A DNA stretch of 52,002 bases, taken from Myxococcales bacterium (GTDB taxonomy: Bacteria > Myxococcota > Myxococcia > Myxococcales > Myxococcaceae). The notes beneath the pieces are model-generated. The model was given only the letters and a program-made list of their open reading frames with translations, ran no database searches and was not told the DNA's origin. Position numbers and translations under genes: made by a program. The stretch is from positions 1-52,002 of the forward strand of contig JACPVI010000008.1 in NCBI GenBank assembly GCA_016191815.1. The letters are read 5' to 3'. Of the stretch, positions 15,165-23,857 are shown one piece after another; position 1 is the stretch's first letter; every line of letters begins with the position of its first letter.

Positions 15165-15695
15165 ATGCCTTTCTACGAACAAAGCGTCGACACGCTGATC
15201 GACGAGCGCACCCTGTTCGCGCGCATCCGCGAGCTGGGAAAGGAGATCGCTCGCGACTACTCGGGGAAGAACCTCACCCTGCTCGCGGTGCTCAAGGGCT
15301 CCATCTTCTTCGCCACCGACCTGGCGCGGGCGATCGACTTGCCACTTTGCATGGAGTTCCTCGGGGTGTCCTCCTACCAGGGCGGCACCGAGACCACCGG
15401 AGAGGTGCGCATCACCTCGGACGTCACCACGCCGATGGCCGGGAAGGACCTCCTGGTGGTGGAGGACATCATTGATACCGGGTTGACGATGAAGTTCCTG
15501 CTCGAGAACCTCCAGGCCCGGCACCCGGCGTCGCTCCGGGTGTGCACGCTGCTCGAGAAGCCAGCTCGCGCCAAGGCGCGCATCGACATCCACTACAGGG
15601 GCTTCGTGATCGACGACCGGTTCGTGGTCGGCTACGGCCTCGACTTCTCCGAACGGTACCGGAACCTGCCGTTCATCGGGGTGATGCGGAGCTGA
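15165..15695 (+). CDS. hpt: Hypoxanthine phosphoribosyltransferase
   Basis: A 176-residue purine salvage enzyme converting hypoxanthine (and usually guanine) with PRPP to IMP or GMP. The PRPP loop VVEDIIDTGLTM sits at about 101-112, the flexible loop region SSYQGGTETTGEV at about 70, LLAVLKGSIFFATDLAR near 40 and the base-binding VVGYGLDFSERYRNLPFIG near the end. Length is normal. GAGGAA precedes the ATG by 5 nt. Third gene of the tdk-upp-hpt run. Confidence 0.95.
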   Translation: MPFYEQSVDTLIDERTLFARIRELGKEIARDYSGKNLTLLAVLKGSIFFATDLARAIDLPLCMEFLGVSSYQGGTETTGEVRITSDVTTPMAGKDLLVVEDIIDTGLTMKFLLENLQARHPASLRVCTLLEKPARAKARIDIHYRGFVIDDRFVVGYGLDFSERYRNLPFIGVMRS

Positions 15696-15738
15696 GTCCG
15701 GAGCTCCGAGCGAAGCCAGCCGGCCGCAGTCGACTCAG
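15692..15738. terminator. Inverted repeat holding both stop codons of convergent genes
   Basis: CTGAGTC (15692-15698) and GACTCAG (15732-15738) form a perfect 7-bp inverted pair; the hpt TGA is in the left arm and the TGA of the minus-strand Ig-repeat gene is in the right. A further palindrome, CGGAGCTCCG, follows the left arm within the loop region. No T-tract is present, so this is a candidate bidirectional terminator only. Confidence 0.35.
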
Positions 15739-18320
15739 GGCGCGCTGAAGCTCGCGCTGGTCATCGAGCGGTTCCCGTCGCCGTCGCGCACCGCGAGGTA
15801 CCAGAGGTAGCTCCCGGTGCCCAGCTGCGGCAACAGCGCCCGCCCGTCGGCGTTGTAGGCCACCGAGGTCTGCGCGCTGGGGAGTCCGTACTGGTACCAG
15901 ATCAGCCCTCCCGGCACCTGGTAGAGGTAGAGATCGTAGGTGAAGCTCGCCGGAGCGGGGCTGGGCGCAGACCAGAGGAAGGTCGGGGCGGCGGTGCCGC
16001 TTCCCACCGGACTTTGCGGGGTCGCGAAGCCGGCGATCACCGCGGTGACCTGCCTCGTCTCGCTGGCGGTGGTGCCGTCCGCGTAGGTCAGCTCGAAGCT
16101 GTAGCTCTGGCCAACCGAGGGGCTCGTTCCGCCGAGTTGGGCGAAGCCGTAATGCGAGCCGTAGGCGCCGATTCCCAGGTCCATCGGCCCCGACACGCTT
16201 GGCCCCGAGAGCACGGCCACCTTCACTGGCTGTTTCGCGTTGGGCGTCACCGTGAAGTCGAGCTGGTAGTGCTCGCTTCCTCCGTACTTCCCGTGCTCGG
16301 TCGTCACCGAAGGCAGCGAGGCGCCAGAGGGTAGCGTCAGGTTCTGGCCACCCACCGCCGCGCCGGAGACCTGCAGCAACGACGGCTCGTAGAAGCTGTG
16401 CACGTCTCCGCCGAATAGCTCGCCGTCGTCGGCGGTGTCGATCCACGCGTAGAGGTAGTAGTAGCCGTTGGGCACGCTGGGGAGCGTGAAGGCCTGAGGG
16501 CTCGCCGGGCTGGGAACGCGTGCCAGGTGCGCGGTCTGCCCCCAGGCCAGAAGGTAGAGTGGCCCCGAGGGCGTGAAGCCGGAGAAGCTCACCGCGCCGG
16601 ACACGCCGTAGCCTCCCGTGCCCGGGCCGATGGCGCTCTGCACCAGGTTGGACGTCCCGCTCTCGTTGCCGTTGTTCACCGCGGTCACCGCGAAGCGGTA
16701 GGTGCCGTTCGAGAGCGGGGTGGAGGTGGAGTCGGCCACCACCGCGAACCAGCTTCCGGCGCGAACCGTCTTGCTCTTCGCGCTCGGGTTTCCCGGTCCC
16801 GGCGGCGCCCCCGAGCTCCAATACACCTTGTAGCGGTCGGCCACTTCCCGTCCCTGGGCGTCGGTCACTGGATCCCAGAAGAGCAGCGCCACCCGGTCGC
16901 CGGCGACGACCTGGAGGCCGGCTGGCGCCGCGGGAGTGGAAGCGACCGGATCCGTGAGCGCGATGCTGATGGGCGCAGTCGAAGGAAGCGAGACGCTCGA
17001 TGAGCCCTCGGGATCCGCGGCGAGGTTGAAGTCGGCGGTGCCGAGGGTGTCCATGAACGCGCGTACGGTGACCATTCCGTTGGCGCGGACTCCGCGAATG
17101 TTGAACGCGCCGGGCGCGGCGAGGCTGGTCCCGGCGAAGCCGCTGCCGCCCGAGCCGCTGGAGACCAGGACGTACACGCGGCCCGTCCGCGTTCCCGCGT
17201 AGCTCACCGTCCCCGTGAGGGTGTAGCCGGCCGAAGGAAGCACGTCGACGCTGGCGTAGCCGACATGGGTGGGGTCCGCCTGGCTCGTGGCGAGGATGAC
17301 GAACGAGCCGCCGGTCGCGGGAGCGGTGTACAGCCCGCTCGGGCTGATCGAGCCTCCCGAGGCGCCCTGCTGGATGCTCCAGGTCACCGCGGGGTTCGAG
17401 ATGCCGGTGACGGTCGCGGCGAATTGCTGGGTGCCGCCCGGCTGCACCACCGCGTACGCGGGGCTCACGCTCACCGAGCTGGGCGCGGCGCTGACGGTCA
17501 CCTGGGCGACGGCGCTCTTCGCGGTGTCCGCCTGGCTGGTGGCTACCACGTGGAAGATGCCGGCCGTGGAAGGTGCGGTGTAGAGCCCCGCGGCGTCGAC
17601 GCTCCCGCCCGCGGCGCCTTCCTGTACCGACCAGCTCACCGCAGTGTTCGCCGTGCCAGTCACCGAGACGGTGAACTGCTGGGTCGACCCCTGTGACAGG
17701 GTCACCGCCTCTGGAGAGACGGAGATGCTCACCTGCGATGCCGTCACCGTCACGGTGGCTCGAGCGCTCCGGCTCGGGTCCGCCTGGCTCTTGGCCACCA
17801 CGTGGAAGGTCCCGGCGTTCGCTGGCGCGGTATACAGGCCAGTGGAGCTGATCGCTCCGCCCGAAGCCCCCTCCTCCACCGACCAGGTGACCGCAGTGTT
17901 CGCGCTCCCCGTGACCGCTGCGCTGAATTGCTGCGAGGCCCCGGCGGAGAGAGTGACCTGGATGGGCGACAGCTGCACCTGGACTGAGTCCGTTGCCTGC
18001 ATCACGGTGATGGTGGCGCTACCGGTCTTCGATCGATCCGCGGCGCTGGTGGCCACTACATGGAACGTCCCGGCGCTCGCCGGGGCGGTGTACAGGCCCG
18101 TCGAATCCACTGTCCCGCCCAAGGCGCCCTCCTGCACCGAGAAGCTCACGCGGCTATTGGACGTACCCGTCACCGTGGCGGCAAAGGCAACGGTGCCTCC
18201 GGCCGGGATGGTGGCAGCCTCCGGGCTCAGCGACACCTGCACCGGTCGAGTGCATGAGCACGCCCCCCACGCGAGGGACAGCAGTCCGAAGCCCAGCGCC
18301 GTCAGGTTCGAGCGGTTCAT
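15735..18320 (-). CDS. Surface lipoprotein with four Ig-like (Big_2-type) repeats
   Basis: An 861-residue exported protein. The signal peptide ends LAWGACSC, a plausible lipidation site. Four repeats of 84-86 residues run from about 27 to 365, each with the pattern GLYTAP, F.V.ATS.AD and a final strand; DNA of repeats is also similar. Two domains of another beta type (YTLTGTVSYAGT, GYGVSGAVSFSGF) flank a fibronectin III-like domain (LQVVAGDRVALLFWDPVTD) and a C-terminal beta domain ends at TSASFSAP. Such proteins act in adhesion or as surface scaffolds; a precise role cannot be given. It is monocistronic and convergent with hpt. Confidence 0.85.
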   Translation of the reverse strand: MNRSNLTALGFGLLSLAWGACSCTRPVQVSLSPEAATIPAGGTVAFAATVTGTSNSRVSFSVQEGALGGTVDSTGLYTAPASAGTFHVVATSAADRSKTGSATITVMQATDSVQVQLSPIQVTLSAGASQQFSAAVTGSANTAVTWSVEEGASGGAISSTGLYTAPANAGTFHVVAKSQADPSRSARATVTVTASQVSISVSPEAVTLSQGSTQQFTVSVTGTANTAVSWSVQEGAAGGSVDAAGLYTAPSTAGIFHVVATSQADTAKSAVAQVTVSAAPSSVSVSPAYAVVQPGGTQQFAATVTGISNPAVTWSIQQGASGGSISPSGLYTAPATGGSFVILATSQADPTHVGYASVDVLPSAGYTLTGTVSYAGTRTGRVYVLVSSGSGGSGFAGTSLAAPGAFNIRGVRANGMVTVRAFMDTLGTADFNLAADPEGSSSVSLPSTAPISIALTDPVASTPAAPAGLQVVAGDRVALLFWDPVTDAQGREVADRYKVYWSSGAPPGPGNPSAKSKTVRAGSWFAVVADSTSTPLSNGTYRFAVTAVNNGNESGTSNLVQSAIGPGTGGYGVSGAVSFSGFTPSGPLYLLAWGQTAHLARVPSPASPQAFTLPSVPNGYYYLYAWIDTADDGELFGGDVHSFYEPSLLQVSGAAVGGQNLTLPSGASLPSVTTEHGKYGGSEHYQLDFTVTPNAKQPVKVAVLSGPSVSGPMDLGIGAYGSHYGFAQLGGTSPSVGQSYSFELTYADGTTASETRQVTAVIAGFATPQSPVGSGTAAPTFLWSAPSPAPASFTYDLYLYQVPGGLIWYQYGLPSAQTSVAYNADGRALLPQLGTGSYLWYLAVRDGDGNRSMTSASFSAP

Positions 18321-18412
18321 CGCGGAAGTCGCCTCCGGGAAATCGGCCGCGACCGCCAGTGCAAGCCCCGAGCCCTCAGGTCAGCTGCGGGATTCCGTCG
18401 GTGCCGCCCCCG

Positions 18413-18430
18413 CCGACAGCAAACTGTCAG
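18413..18430 (-). terminator. Hairpin downstream of a membrane-anchored protein gene (candidate)
   Basis: GACAG (18415-18419) and CTGTC (18424-18428) enclose a four-base loop, about 45 bp past the stop of the minus-strand gene at 18474. No T-tract. The remainder of the 153-bp gap shows nothing else clear. Confidence 0.3.
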
Positions 18431-18473
18431 GGCGCCGCTGTCGCTGTTAGGGCTTTTCCGACGGCGAGGCAAC

Positions 18474-19277
18474 TCAGGGTTTCTTCTCCGGTGGGGCGGC
18501 GGCCCCGGAGGGGGCGGGCGGTTGAGCCTCCGCGGGCGGAGGCTCCTGCGCGGGCTTGGGCTCCTGTGCGGGCTTGGGCTCCGCCTTCTCGGGAGCTGGC
18601 GGCAAAGGGCCGTCCGGGGGAGCGCTGAGGGCGTGGACTGCTTTTCTCAGCGCCTCTTCCAGGGACACCGCCGAGGGCTCCACCGCCATGATCATCAGGT
18701 TGGCGCTGCGGGTGTGGCGGCCCGACTGGGAGGCCAGGCGAAGCTGGGACATCGCCTCGGCCACCAGCTTCTGCGCCTCCTCGAGCTTCCCCCGCGCCTG
18801 GTAGAAGGCCACCTCGGCCTTCATCGCCTTCAAGGCCAGTCGTTGCTCCTCGGAGATGCCCGAGAGCCGCTCGGCGCGGCGGAGGTAATAGAGGCCCTCC
18901 TCGAGAGCTCTGGGGTCGTCGGAGGCCACTCGCGGCTTGGCGAGCTGGGCGATCACGTCGAAGAGCGCGCGGTCCAGCTCGTCGCGCTCGCCGAATTTTC
19001 TTCCGGCCAGCTCCGTGGCCGGGGCGCCTTTCAGGTCCAAAGGGGCGTAGGCGTCGGCGAGGGCCGGGTCGGCCGGGCGGTACGGCTCGGAGCCGGTGGG
19101 CAGGTTCCTCCCGCGCAGCACCCAGAGCTGGCCGTTGCGCACCTCGAAGGTGAAGGTGCGGGCGTTGAGCTGGGAGAGCAAGACGAGCACGGCGCCGAGC
19201 AGGCCCAACACCACCACGGTGATGAAGAAGCGCTTGAGCGCGCCGGCGGCACGATTTCCGAACGAGTCCGTTTCCAT
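18474..19277 (-). CDS. Membrane-anchored protein with Pro/Ala-rich tail, unknown function
   Basis: A 267-residue protein with one N-terminal membrane helix (FFITVVVLGLLGAVLVLLS, about 17-35) after a short cytoplasmic stretch. A small beta segment follows (TFEVRNGQLWVLRGRNLP), then a helical, TPR-like region at about 95-205 (RALEEGLYYLRRAERL, KLEEAQKLVAEAMSQLRLA) and a disordered tail of Pro, Ala, Glu and Lys with PKPAQE repeated. The domain after the helix lies outside the cytoplasm if the helix is a signal anchor. Family not recognised. Its start is 65 bp from the divergent start of the methyltransferase/coiled-coil gene. Confidence 0.7.
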   Translation of the reverse strand: METDSFGNRAAGALKRFFITVVVLGLLGAVLVLLSQLNARTFTFEVRNGQLWVLRGRNLPTGSEPYRPADPALADAYAPLDLKGAPATELAGRKFGERDELDRALFDVIAQLAKPRVASDDPRALEEGLYYLRRAERLSGISEEQRLALKAMKAEVAFYQARGKLEEAQKLVAEAMSQLRLASQSGRHTRSANLMIMAVEPSAVSLEEALRKAVHALSAPPDGPLPPAPEKAEPKPAQEPKPAQEPPPAEAQPPAPSGAAAPPEKKP

Positions 19278-19342
19278 GGAGCTACAGGCTAATACAGCAG
19301 CCGAGCGGGCTCACGGCTTCGGTTTCGTTGGAGGCCGGAAGC

Positions 19343-22300
19343 ATGGGGCTATACTCGGGCCGGCAGCTGGGCCGTGCCCACCCCATGACTTCCACTTTCC
19401 GCCGCCTGGGCCCGAGCGAGCTTCTCCCGCGCTACATCTTCGCCGAGGGTCTGTTCGCCCGGCGGCGGGTCTTGGAGATCGGCGCGGTCGCCTCCACCCT
19501 GGGGGAGTCGGCCCGCTTCCTGTGCACCCGGGGGGCGCGCACGGTTTTGGCCTGCGACTCGGACATCGCCGCGGTGGAGGAGGCCCAGCGGCGCTTCTCG
19601 GGTCCCAACCTCCGCTACCGCGCCCAGGAGTTCGAAGACCTGGAGCCGGGGAGCTTCGACCTGATCATCGTGGCCGACCTGGCGCCCTACGTGCGCGCGC
19701 CGCTCTTGCTCGCCGAGGTCGTCCGGCTGGTCGCCCGGGGCGGCTACCTCATGGGCGGCCTCAGAAACCCCGCCGGCTTCGCCCTCTCGCAGGTGATGGA
19801 TCCCGAGGCCGCCGACGCCCCGCCCACCTACGGCCAGCTCCTCGATGCGCTCTCGCCGCATTTCCGCTTCGTCGAGGTGGCCACCCAGAGCCCGCTGCTC
19901 GGCTACCAGCTCGCCTTCGAGAAGGGAGAAGGGCTTCAAGTCGACGGCACGCTCGGAGGTGCGGGGGAGGCCGCCTACTTCGTGGTGCTGGCCGGCAACG
20001 AGCCGGTGCGGAGCTTCGATCCCACCTGGGTGCCCTTGCCCCCCGAGCCGATCGCCTTCTCCGGCGGCCGCCTGGAGGAGCACACCCAGCGGGCCAAGGC
20101 ATGGGAGGAGCGCTGCGCCCGCCTCAAGGAGGCCCTGTCGAAGTCGCGCGACGAGCTGGCGGCGCGCCAGGCCGATCTGGAGGGCGCCCGCGAGCGGCTG
20201 GCCGCGCAGGAAGAGGTGGCCGCCCGGCTCACCGCCCAGCTCGACTCATTCGCCGGACGCCCCGAGGACACCCGCGAGCGCGACGAGCTGTCGCTCAAGC
20301 TCAAGCGGTTGGAGGCCGGCCTGAGGGTCGCCGACGAGCGAGCCGCCGACGCCGAGCGGAGGGCCTCCCAGCTCAAGTCTGAGCTGGAGGCCGCCGCCCG
20401 CGACCGAGCCGACGCCACCGTCCAGGTGCTGGCCGAGAAGGAGCAGGCGAGGCTGGAGCGCGCCCGGAGGGAGGAGGTCTTCGCTCAGCTCGAGGACGCC
20501 CGTCACCGGCTCTCCAAGGCCTACGAGGAATTGAAGGCGGCGCACGAGCAGACTGCCTCTTCGCGGGTCGAGCTGGAGCAGGCGCGCACCGGCGTCGACC
20601 GGGCCAACGAGGTGGCCGCGGACCGCGGGCGCGAGCTGGAGGCGAATCGGGCGCGGGAGCTGAGGCTCGCCGAGCAGTGTTCGGCCGCGCAGGCCGCCAT
20701 CGAGCACCTGCGGGAGGAGGCGGCGGCCGCCGCGCGAAGGGAGAAGGCCGCCCGCGAGGAGCTGTCGGTGAAGCAGGCCGAGGCCCAGAAGGCCCTGCGC
20801 ATCGCCGACGCCGAGGCCCAAAACCTCTCTCGGCTCGCGGAGCGGCTGGAATCCGAACGCGCCCGCTCCGGCCGGCTGGAGCAGGAGGTGGCGCGGCTCG
20901 CGGACGCGCGCAAGGCCCTGGAGACGGAGCTCTCAGGAGTGAAGTCCACCGCGGAGCGGCTCTCCAAGGAAGCCGCGGAGGCCACTCGCGCCCTGGAGGC
21001 TGCCCGCGGGCTGTCCGCCGAGCTGGAGGCGAAGCTCGCCGAGGCCGCCGCGGCGAGGGCGGTGGATCAAGCGAGGGACGAGGCACTGGAGGGAGAGCGG
21101 GATGCCGCCTTCGCCCGCGCCGCCCGGCTGGAAAAAGACTTGGGCACCGCCATCGCCGCCGAGCGGAGCGCGCGCGAGCAGGCGGAGGTGGGACTGTCGG
21201 AGGCCACCCAAAGAGCCGAGGAGATCGCCCTCCAGCGAGACGAGCTGACCAGGAAGTTGGAAGACGTGGAGCTGGCGCGCCGGGTGGAGCGGCGAGAGGC
21301 GGAGGAAAAGGCCGGAGCCCTCGCCTCCCGGTCGGAGACGCTGGCGCAGGAGGCCGCTCGGCTGCGCGAGGGGCTCGACGCCGAGCGGGGGCGATCAGCG
21401 GAGATCGAGCGCGAGCGGCTCGAGGCGGCGGCCAGCGCAGGGGAGCTCGGGCTCGCGCTCCGCGCCGCCCAGGAGGAGGCGGGCCGGCTGGCGGGGGAGC
21501 TGGAGGCTGCGGCGCAAAGGCGGCAATCGGAGCAGGCAGCGTTCTCGAACGAGATTTCGGGCGTGAGGGGCGAGGCCTCGGCGCGGGCGGCGGAGCTGGA
21601 GGCGGCGCTTCGGGCCGCGCAGGAAGAGGCGGGGAGGCTCGCTGGCGAGGTGGAAGCGCTAAGGCAGGAGCGCGACCGCACCTCCGCTTGGATGGCCGAG
21701 CTCGAGGCCGCACTGGCCTCCGCCCGGGAGGAGGCGCATCGGCAGTCCGCCGAGCTGGAGCGCGCCGCCCGCGAGCGAGGCGAGCTGGCCGCGCGGCTGA
21801 GCGGCCTCGAATCCTCGCTCTGGGCCACTCGCGAGGAGACGGCGGCGCGGCTCTCCGAGGCGGAGGCAGCGCTCGAGGTGGCACGGGGACAAGCCGGACA
21901 GCTCGCCGGGGAGTTGGAGGCGGGGCGGCTCGAGCGGGAGAGGGAGTCGGTCCGCTCGAGGCATCTGGAGGAGTCGTTCGCCGCCTCGCGCGAGGAGGCG
22001 GCCGCGAAGCTCCAAGAGACGGCAAGGGCGCTCGTGGCGGCACAGGAGGAGGCGGGGCGCCTCGCCGGCGAGTTGGAAGCCCTGAGGCTGGAGCGGGAGA
22101 GGGCATCCGCCCGCTCCACAGAGCTGGATTCGGCGCTCAGCTCTGCCCGCGAGGAGGCCAAGCGCCGGGCCTCCGAGCTGGAGCGGGTGCTCCGGGAGCG
22201 GGACGAAGCGGCGCGGCTCGGAGGCGAGGTGGAGGCCCTGCGCCGGGAGAGCGAAAGCTCGTCCGCGCGTGCGGCGGAGCTGGAAGCGGCGCTCAGCTCG

Positions 22301-23791
22301 GCGCGCGGGGAGCTGGAGGGCCTGCGGCAGGGGCACGCCAGCGCCTCGGAGAAGTTAGGGGAGCTGGAAGCGGCGCTCAGCTCGGCGCGCGAGGAGGCCG
22401 AGCGGCGGGCCGCGGAGCTGGAGCAGGTAGCGCGCGAGCGCGAGGAGGCGGTCGCGCGGCTCTCCGGCGTGGAAACGTGGCTCGCTGCCTCCCGAGAGGA
22501 GAACGGCGAGAGGCTCGAGCGGGCCGAGGCGTCCCTCCGGGCGGCGGTAGAGGAGGCGCGGCGGTATTCGGGAGAGGTGGAGGCGGAGCGGCGGGCGCAA
22601 GAGGAGGCTTCCGCGCGTGCGGCGGAGCTGGAAGCGGCGCTCAGCTCCGCGCGCGGGGAGCTGGAGAGCCTGCGGCAGGGGCGCGCCAGCGCCTCGGAGA
22701 AGACACGGGAGATGGAGGCGGCGGTCGCTTTGGCTCGCGAGGAGGCCGGCCGGCGGGCCGCAGAGCTGGAGCGGCTGGCGCGTGAGCGCGAAGAGGCGCT
22801 GGCGCGGGCCCTGAGCGCCGAGTCGTCGCTCGGCGCCCAGGAGCTAGCGGCCGCGGGGCACCGCGCTTCCCAGGAAGAAGCAAGGAGACTCTCCGCCGAG
22901 CTGGAGGCCTTGGCCTCGGCCCGCGAAGCGGACCGAGCCGGGTTCGAGCGCGAGCTGGGCGCGGCGAAGGCCCGCCTCCGCGACGCCGAGGAATCGCTGC
23001 TCGCCGGGAAGGTCCACCAGCGCGAGGCCGAAGAGGAGATCGCTCGCCTCCGCTCCGAAGCCGCCCACGCCCAGGGCGAGCTGCCGGCCCTCTGGGAGAA
23101 GCTGGAGGCGCTCGCCGCCGACCGGCGCGGACTGGAGGAGGAAAAGGGCCGCCTGTCCTCCGAGGTGGAGCGGCTGGAGAAGGAGCGCTCCAAGGCGCGA
23201 GTGGACGCGGAGAAGCTCTCCGCGGAGAAGGCACGCCTGCTGGAAGAGGCCTCGCGGCTCAGCCAGGTTCGCGCCGCCCTGGAGTCGCGCTGGGCCGAGG
23301 CGGAGCGGCAGCTCGCCGGCGCGCGCCAGGAACAGACCCGGCTCTCCAAGGAGGCCGCCGAGCTGCGGAGGGCCCTGGGAGAGGTGCAGGGCCGCGAGGC
23401 CCACCTCAAAGCCGCGATGGTGGAGAGAGAGCAGAAACTCGAGCTGGCGCAGCGCCGGCTCTCGGCACAGGAGGCGGAGCTCTCGGCGGTGAAGCGCTCG
23501 GTGCTCGGAGCCGCACAGGCTTCGCGCTCCCCCTCCGTCCCTCCGGCAGCGACTCCCGCCCTCCCGCGGCGTCCCCCGCCCCCCCAGGTGCCGCAAGTCA
23601 AGCCCGCCCCAGCGGCGCCGGCGCCGAAGACCCAACCAGCTCCGCCGCCTCCGGCTCCTCCTAGGCAGCCGGTGGAGATGCTCGACGTCTACGAGCTGGA
23701 TCTCCCCGATGCCGGCGAGCCGCTGGTGGTGGTGGACGGGGGCGAGCTGCCCGGCGCCGAGGTGATCGACCCGCGCAAGAAGCCGAAGTGA
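19343..23791 (+). CDS. Giant fusion: methyltransferase-like domain plus long coiled coil
   Basis: A 1,482-residue protein. Residues of about 25-220 have a Rossmann methyltransferase-like fold: LEIGAVASTLGESARFL in place of the SAM-binding glycine loop, VLACDSDIAAVEEA, FDLIIVADLAPYV and LVARGGYLMGG. The glycine motif is altered (EIGAVAST), so activity is doubtful. From about 255 to 1395 the protein is one long heptad-type coiled coil with internal repeats, followed by a Pro/Ala-rich linker and a conserved-looking acidic end (MLDVYELDLPDAG). The ATG at 19343 has GGAGG 8 nt upstream; in-frame ATG at 19385 is possible. The architecture resembles cytoskeletal-type scaffolds of myxobacteria, such as receiver/coiled-coil motility proteins, but I cannot name it. 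Confidence 0.85.
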   Translation: MGLYSGRQLGRAHPMTSTFRRLGPSELLPRYIFAEGLFARRRVLEIGAVASTLGESARFLCTRGARTVLACDSDIAAVEEAQRRFSGPNLRYRAQEFEDLEPGSFDLIIVADLAPYVRAPLLLAEVVRLVARGGYLMGGLRNPAGFALSQVMDPEAADAPPTYGQLLDALSPHFRFVEVATQSPLLGYQLAFEKGEGLQVDGTLGGAGEAAYFVVLAGNEPVRSFDPTWVPLPPEPIAFSGGRLEEHTQRAKAWEERCARLKEALSKSRDELAARQADLEGARERLAAQEEVAARLTAQLDSFAGRPEDTRERDELSLKLKRLEAGLRVADERAADAERRASQLKSELEAAARDRADATVQVLAEKEQARLERARREEVFAQLEDARHRLSKAYEELKAAHEQTASSRVELEQARTGVDRANEVAADRGRELEANRARELRLAEQCSAAQAAIEHLREEAAAAARREKAAREELSVKQAEAQKALRIADAEAQNLSRLAERLESERARSGRLEQEVARLADARKALETELSGVKSTAERLSKEAAEATRALEAARGLSAELEAKLAEAAAARAVDQARDEALEGERDAAFARAARLEKDLGTAIAAERSAREQAEVGLSEATQRAEEIALQRDELTRKLEDVELARRVERREAEEKAGALASRSETLAQEAARLREGLDAERGRSAEIERERLEAAASAGELGLALRAAQEEAGRLAGELEAAAQRRQSEQAAFSNEISGVRGEASARAAELEAALRAAQEEAGRLAGEVEALRQERDRTSAWMAELEAALASAREEAHRQSAELERAARERGELAARLSGLESSLWATREETAARLSEAEAALEVARGQAGQLAGELEAGRLERERESVRSRHLEESFAASREEAAAKLQETARALVAAQEEAGRLAGELEALRLERERASARSTELDSALSSAREEAKRRASELERVLRERDEAARLGGEVEALRRESESSSARAAELEAALSSARGELEGLRQGHASASEKLGELEAALSSAREEAERRAAELEQVAREREEAVARLSGVETWLAASREENGERLERAEASLRAAVEEARRYSGEVEAERRAQEEASARAAELEAALSSARGELESLRQGRASASEKTREMEAAVALAREEAGRRAAELERLAREREEALARALSAESSLGAQELAAAGHRASQEEARRLSAELEALASAREADRAGFERELGAAKARLRDAEESLLAGKVHQREAEEEIARLRSEAAHAQGELPALWEKLEALAADRRGLEEEKGRLSSEVERLEKERSKARVDAEKLSAEKARLLEEASRLSQVRAALESRWAEAERQLAGARQEQTRLSKEAAELRRALGEVQGREAHLKAAMVEREQKLELAQRRLSAQEAELSAVKRSVLGAAQASRSPSVPPAATPALPRRPPPPQVPQVKPAPAAPAPKTQPAPPPPAPPRQPVEMLDVYELDLPDAGEPLVVVDGGELPGAEVIDPRKKPK
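22262..22354 (+). repeat. Internal duplication within the coiled-coil gene, unit 1
   Basis: This 93-bp stretch recurs at 22610-22702, an offset of exactly 348 bp (116 codons), with only a few differences. It encodes ARAAELEAALSSARGELE and the RQG.ASASEK that follows. The high DNA identity, against weaker similarity between other units of the coiled coil, points to a recent in-frame duplication. Confidence 0.75.
22610..22702 (+). repeat. Internal duplication within the coiled-coil gene, unit 2
   Basis: Second copy of the stretch at 22262-22354, 348 bp downstream and in the same frame. The similarity continues more weakly at the protein level beyond the block (ELERLAREREEALAR matching ELEQVAREREEAVAR). 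Confidence 0.75.
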
Positions 23792-23818
23792 TCGCGGTGG
23801 CACCCCGGTGAGCCGCGA
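23792..23818 (+). terminator. Hairpin after the coiled-coil gene (candidate)
   Basis: TCGCGG (23792-23797) and CCGCGA (23813-23818) form a 6-bp GC-rich stem immediately after the TGA stop; the loop is 15 bases. No T-tract, and the next gene starts 40 bp later on the same strand. Confidence 0.3.
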
Positions 23819-23857
23819 GGGGAATTCCGTTCCGGCCTCGGCTATCTTGCCTTCGCC

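Noticed and set aside
21067-23601. Long open frame on the minus strand across the coiled-coil gene (844 codons)
   Set aside because: It is Ser/Arg/Ala low complexity opposite a gene with clear heptad structure, a usual effect of high GC.
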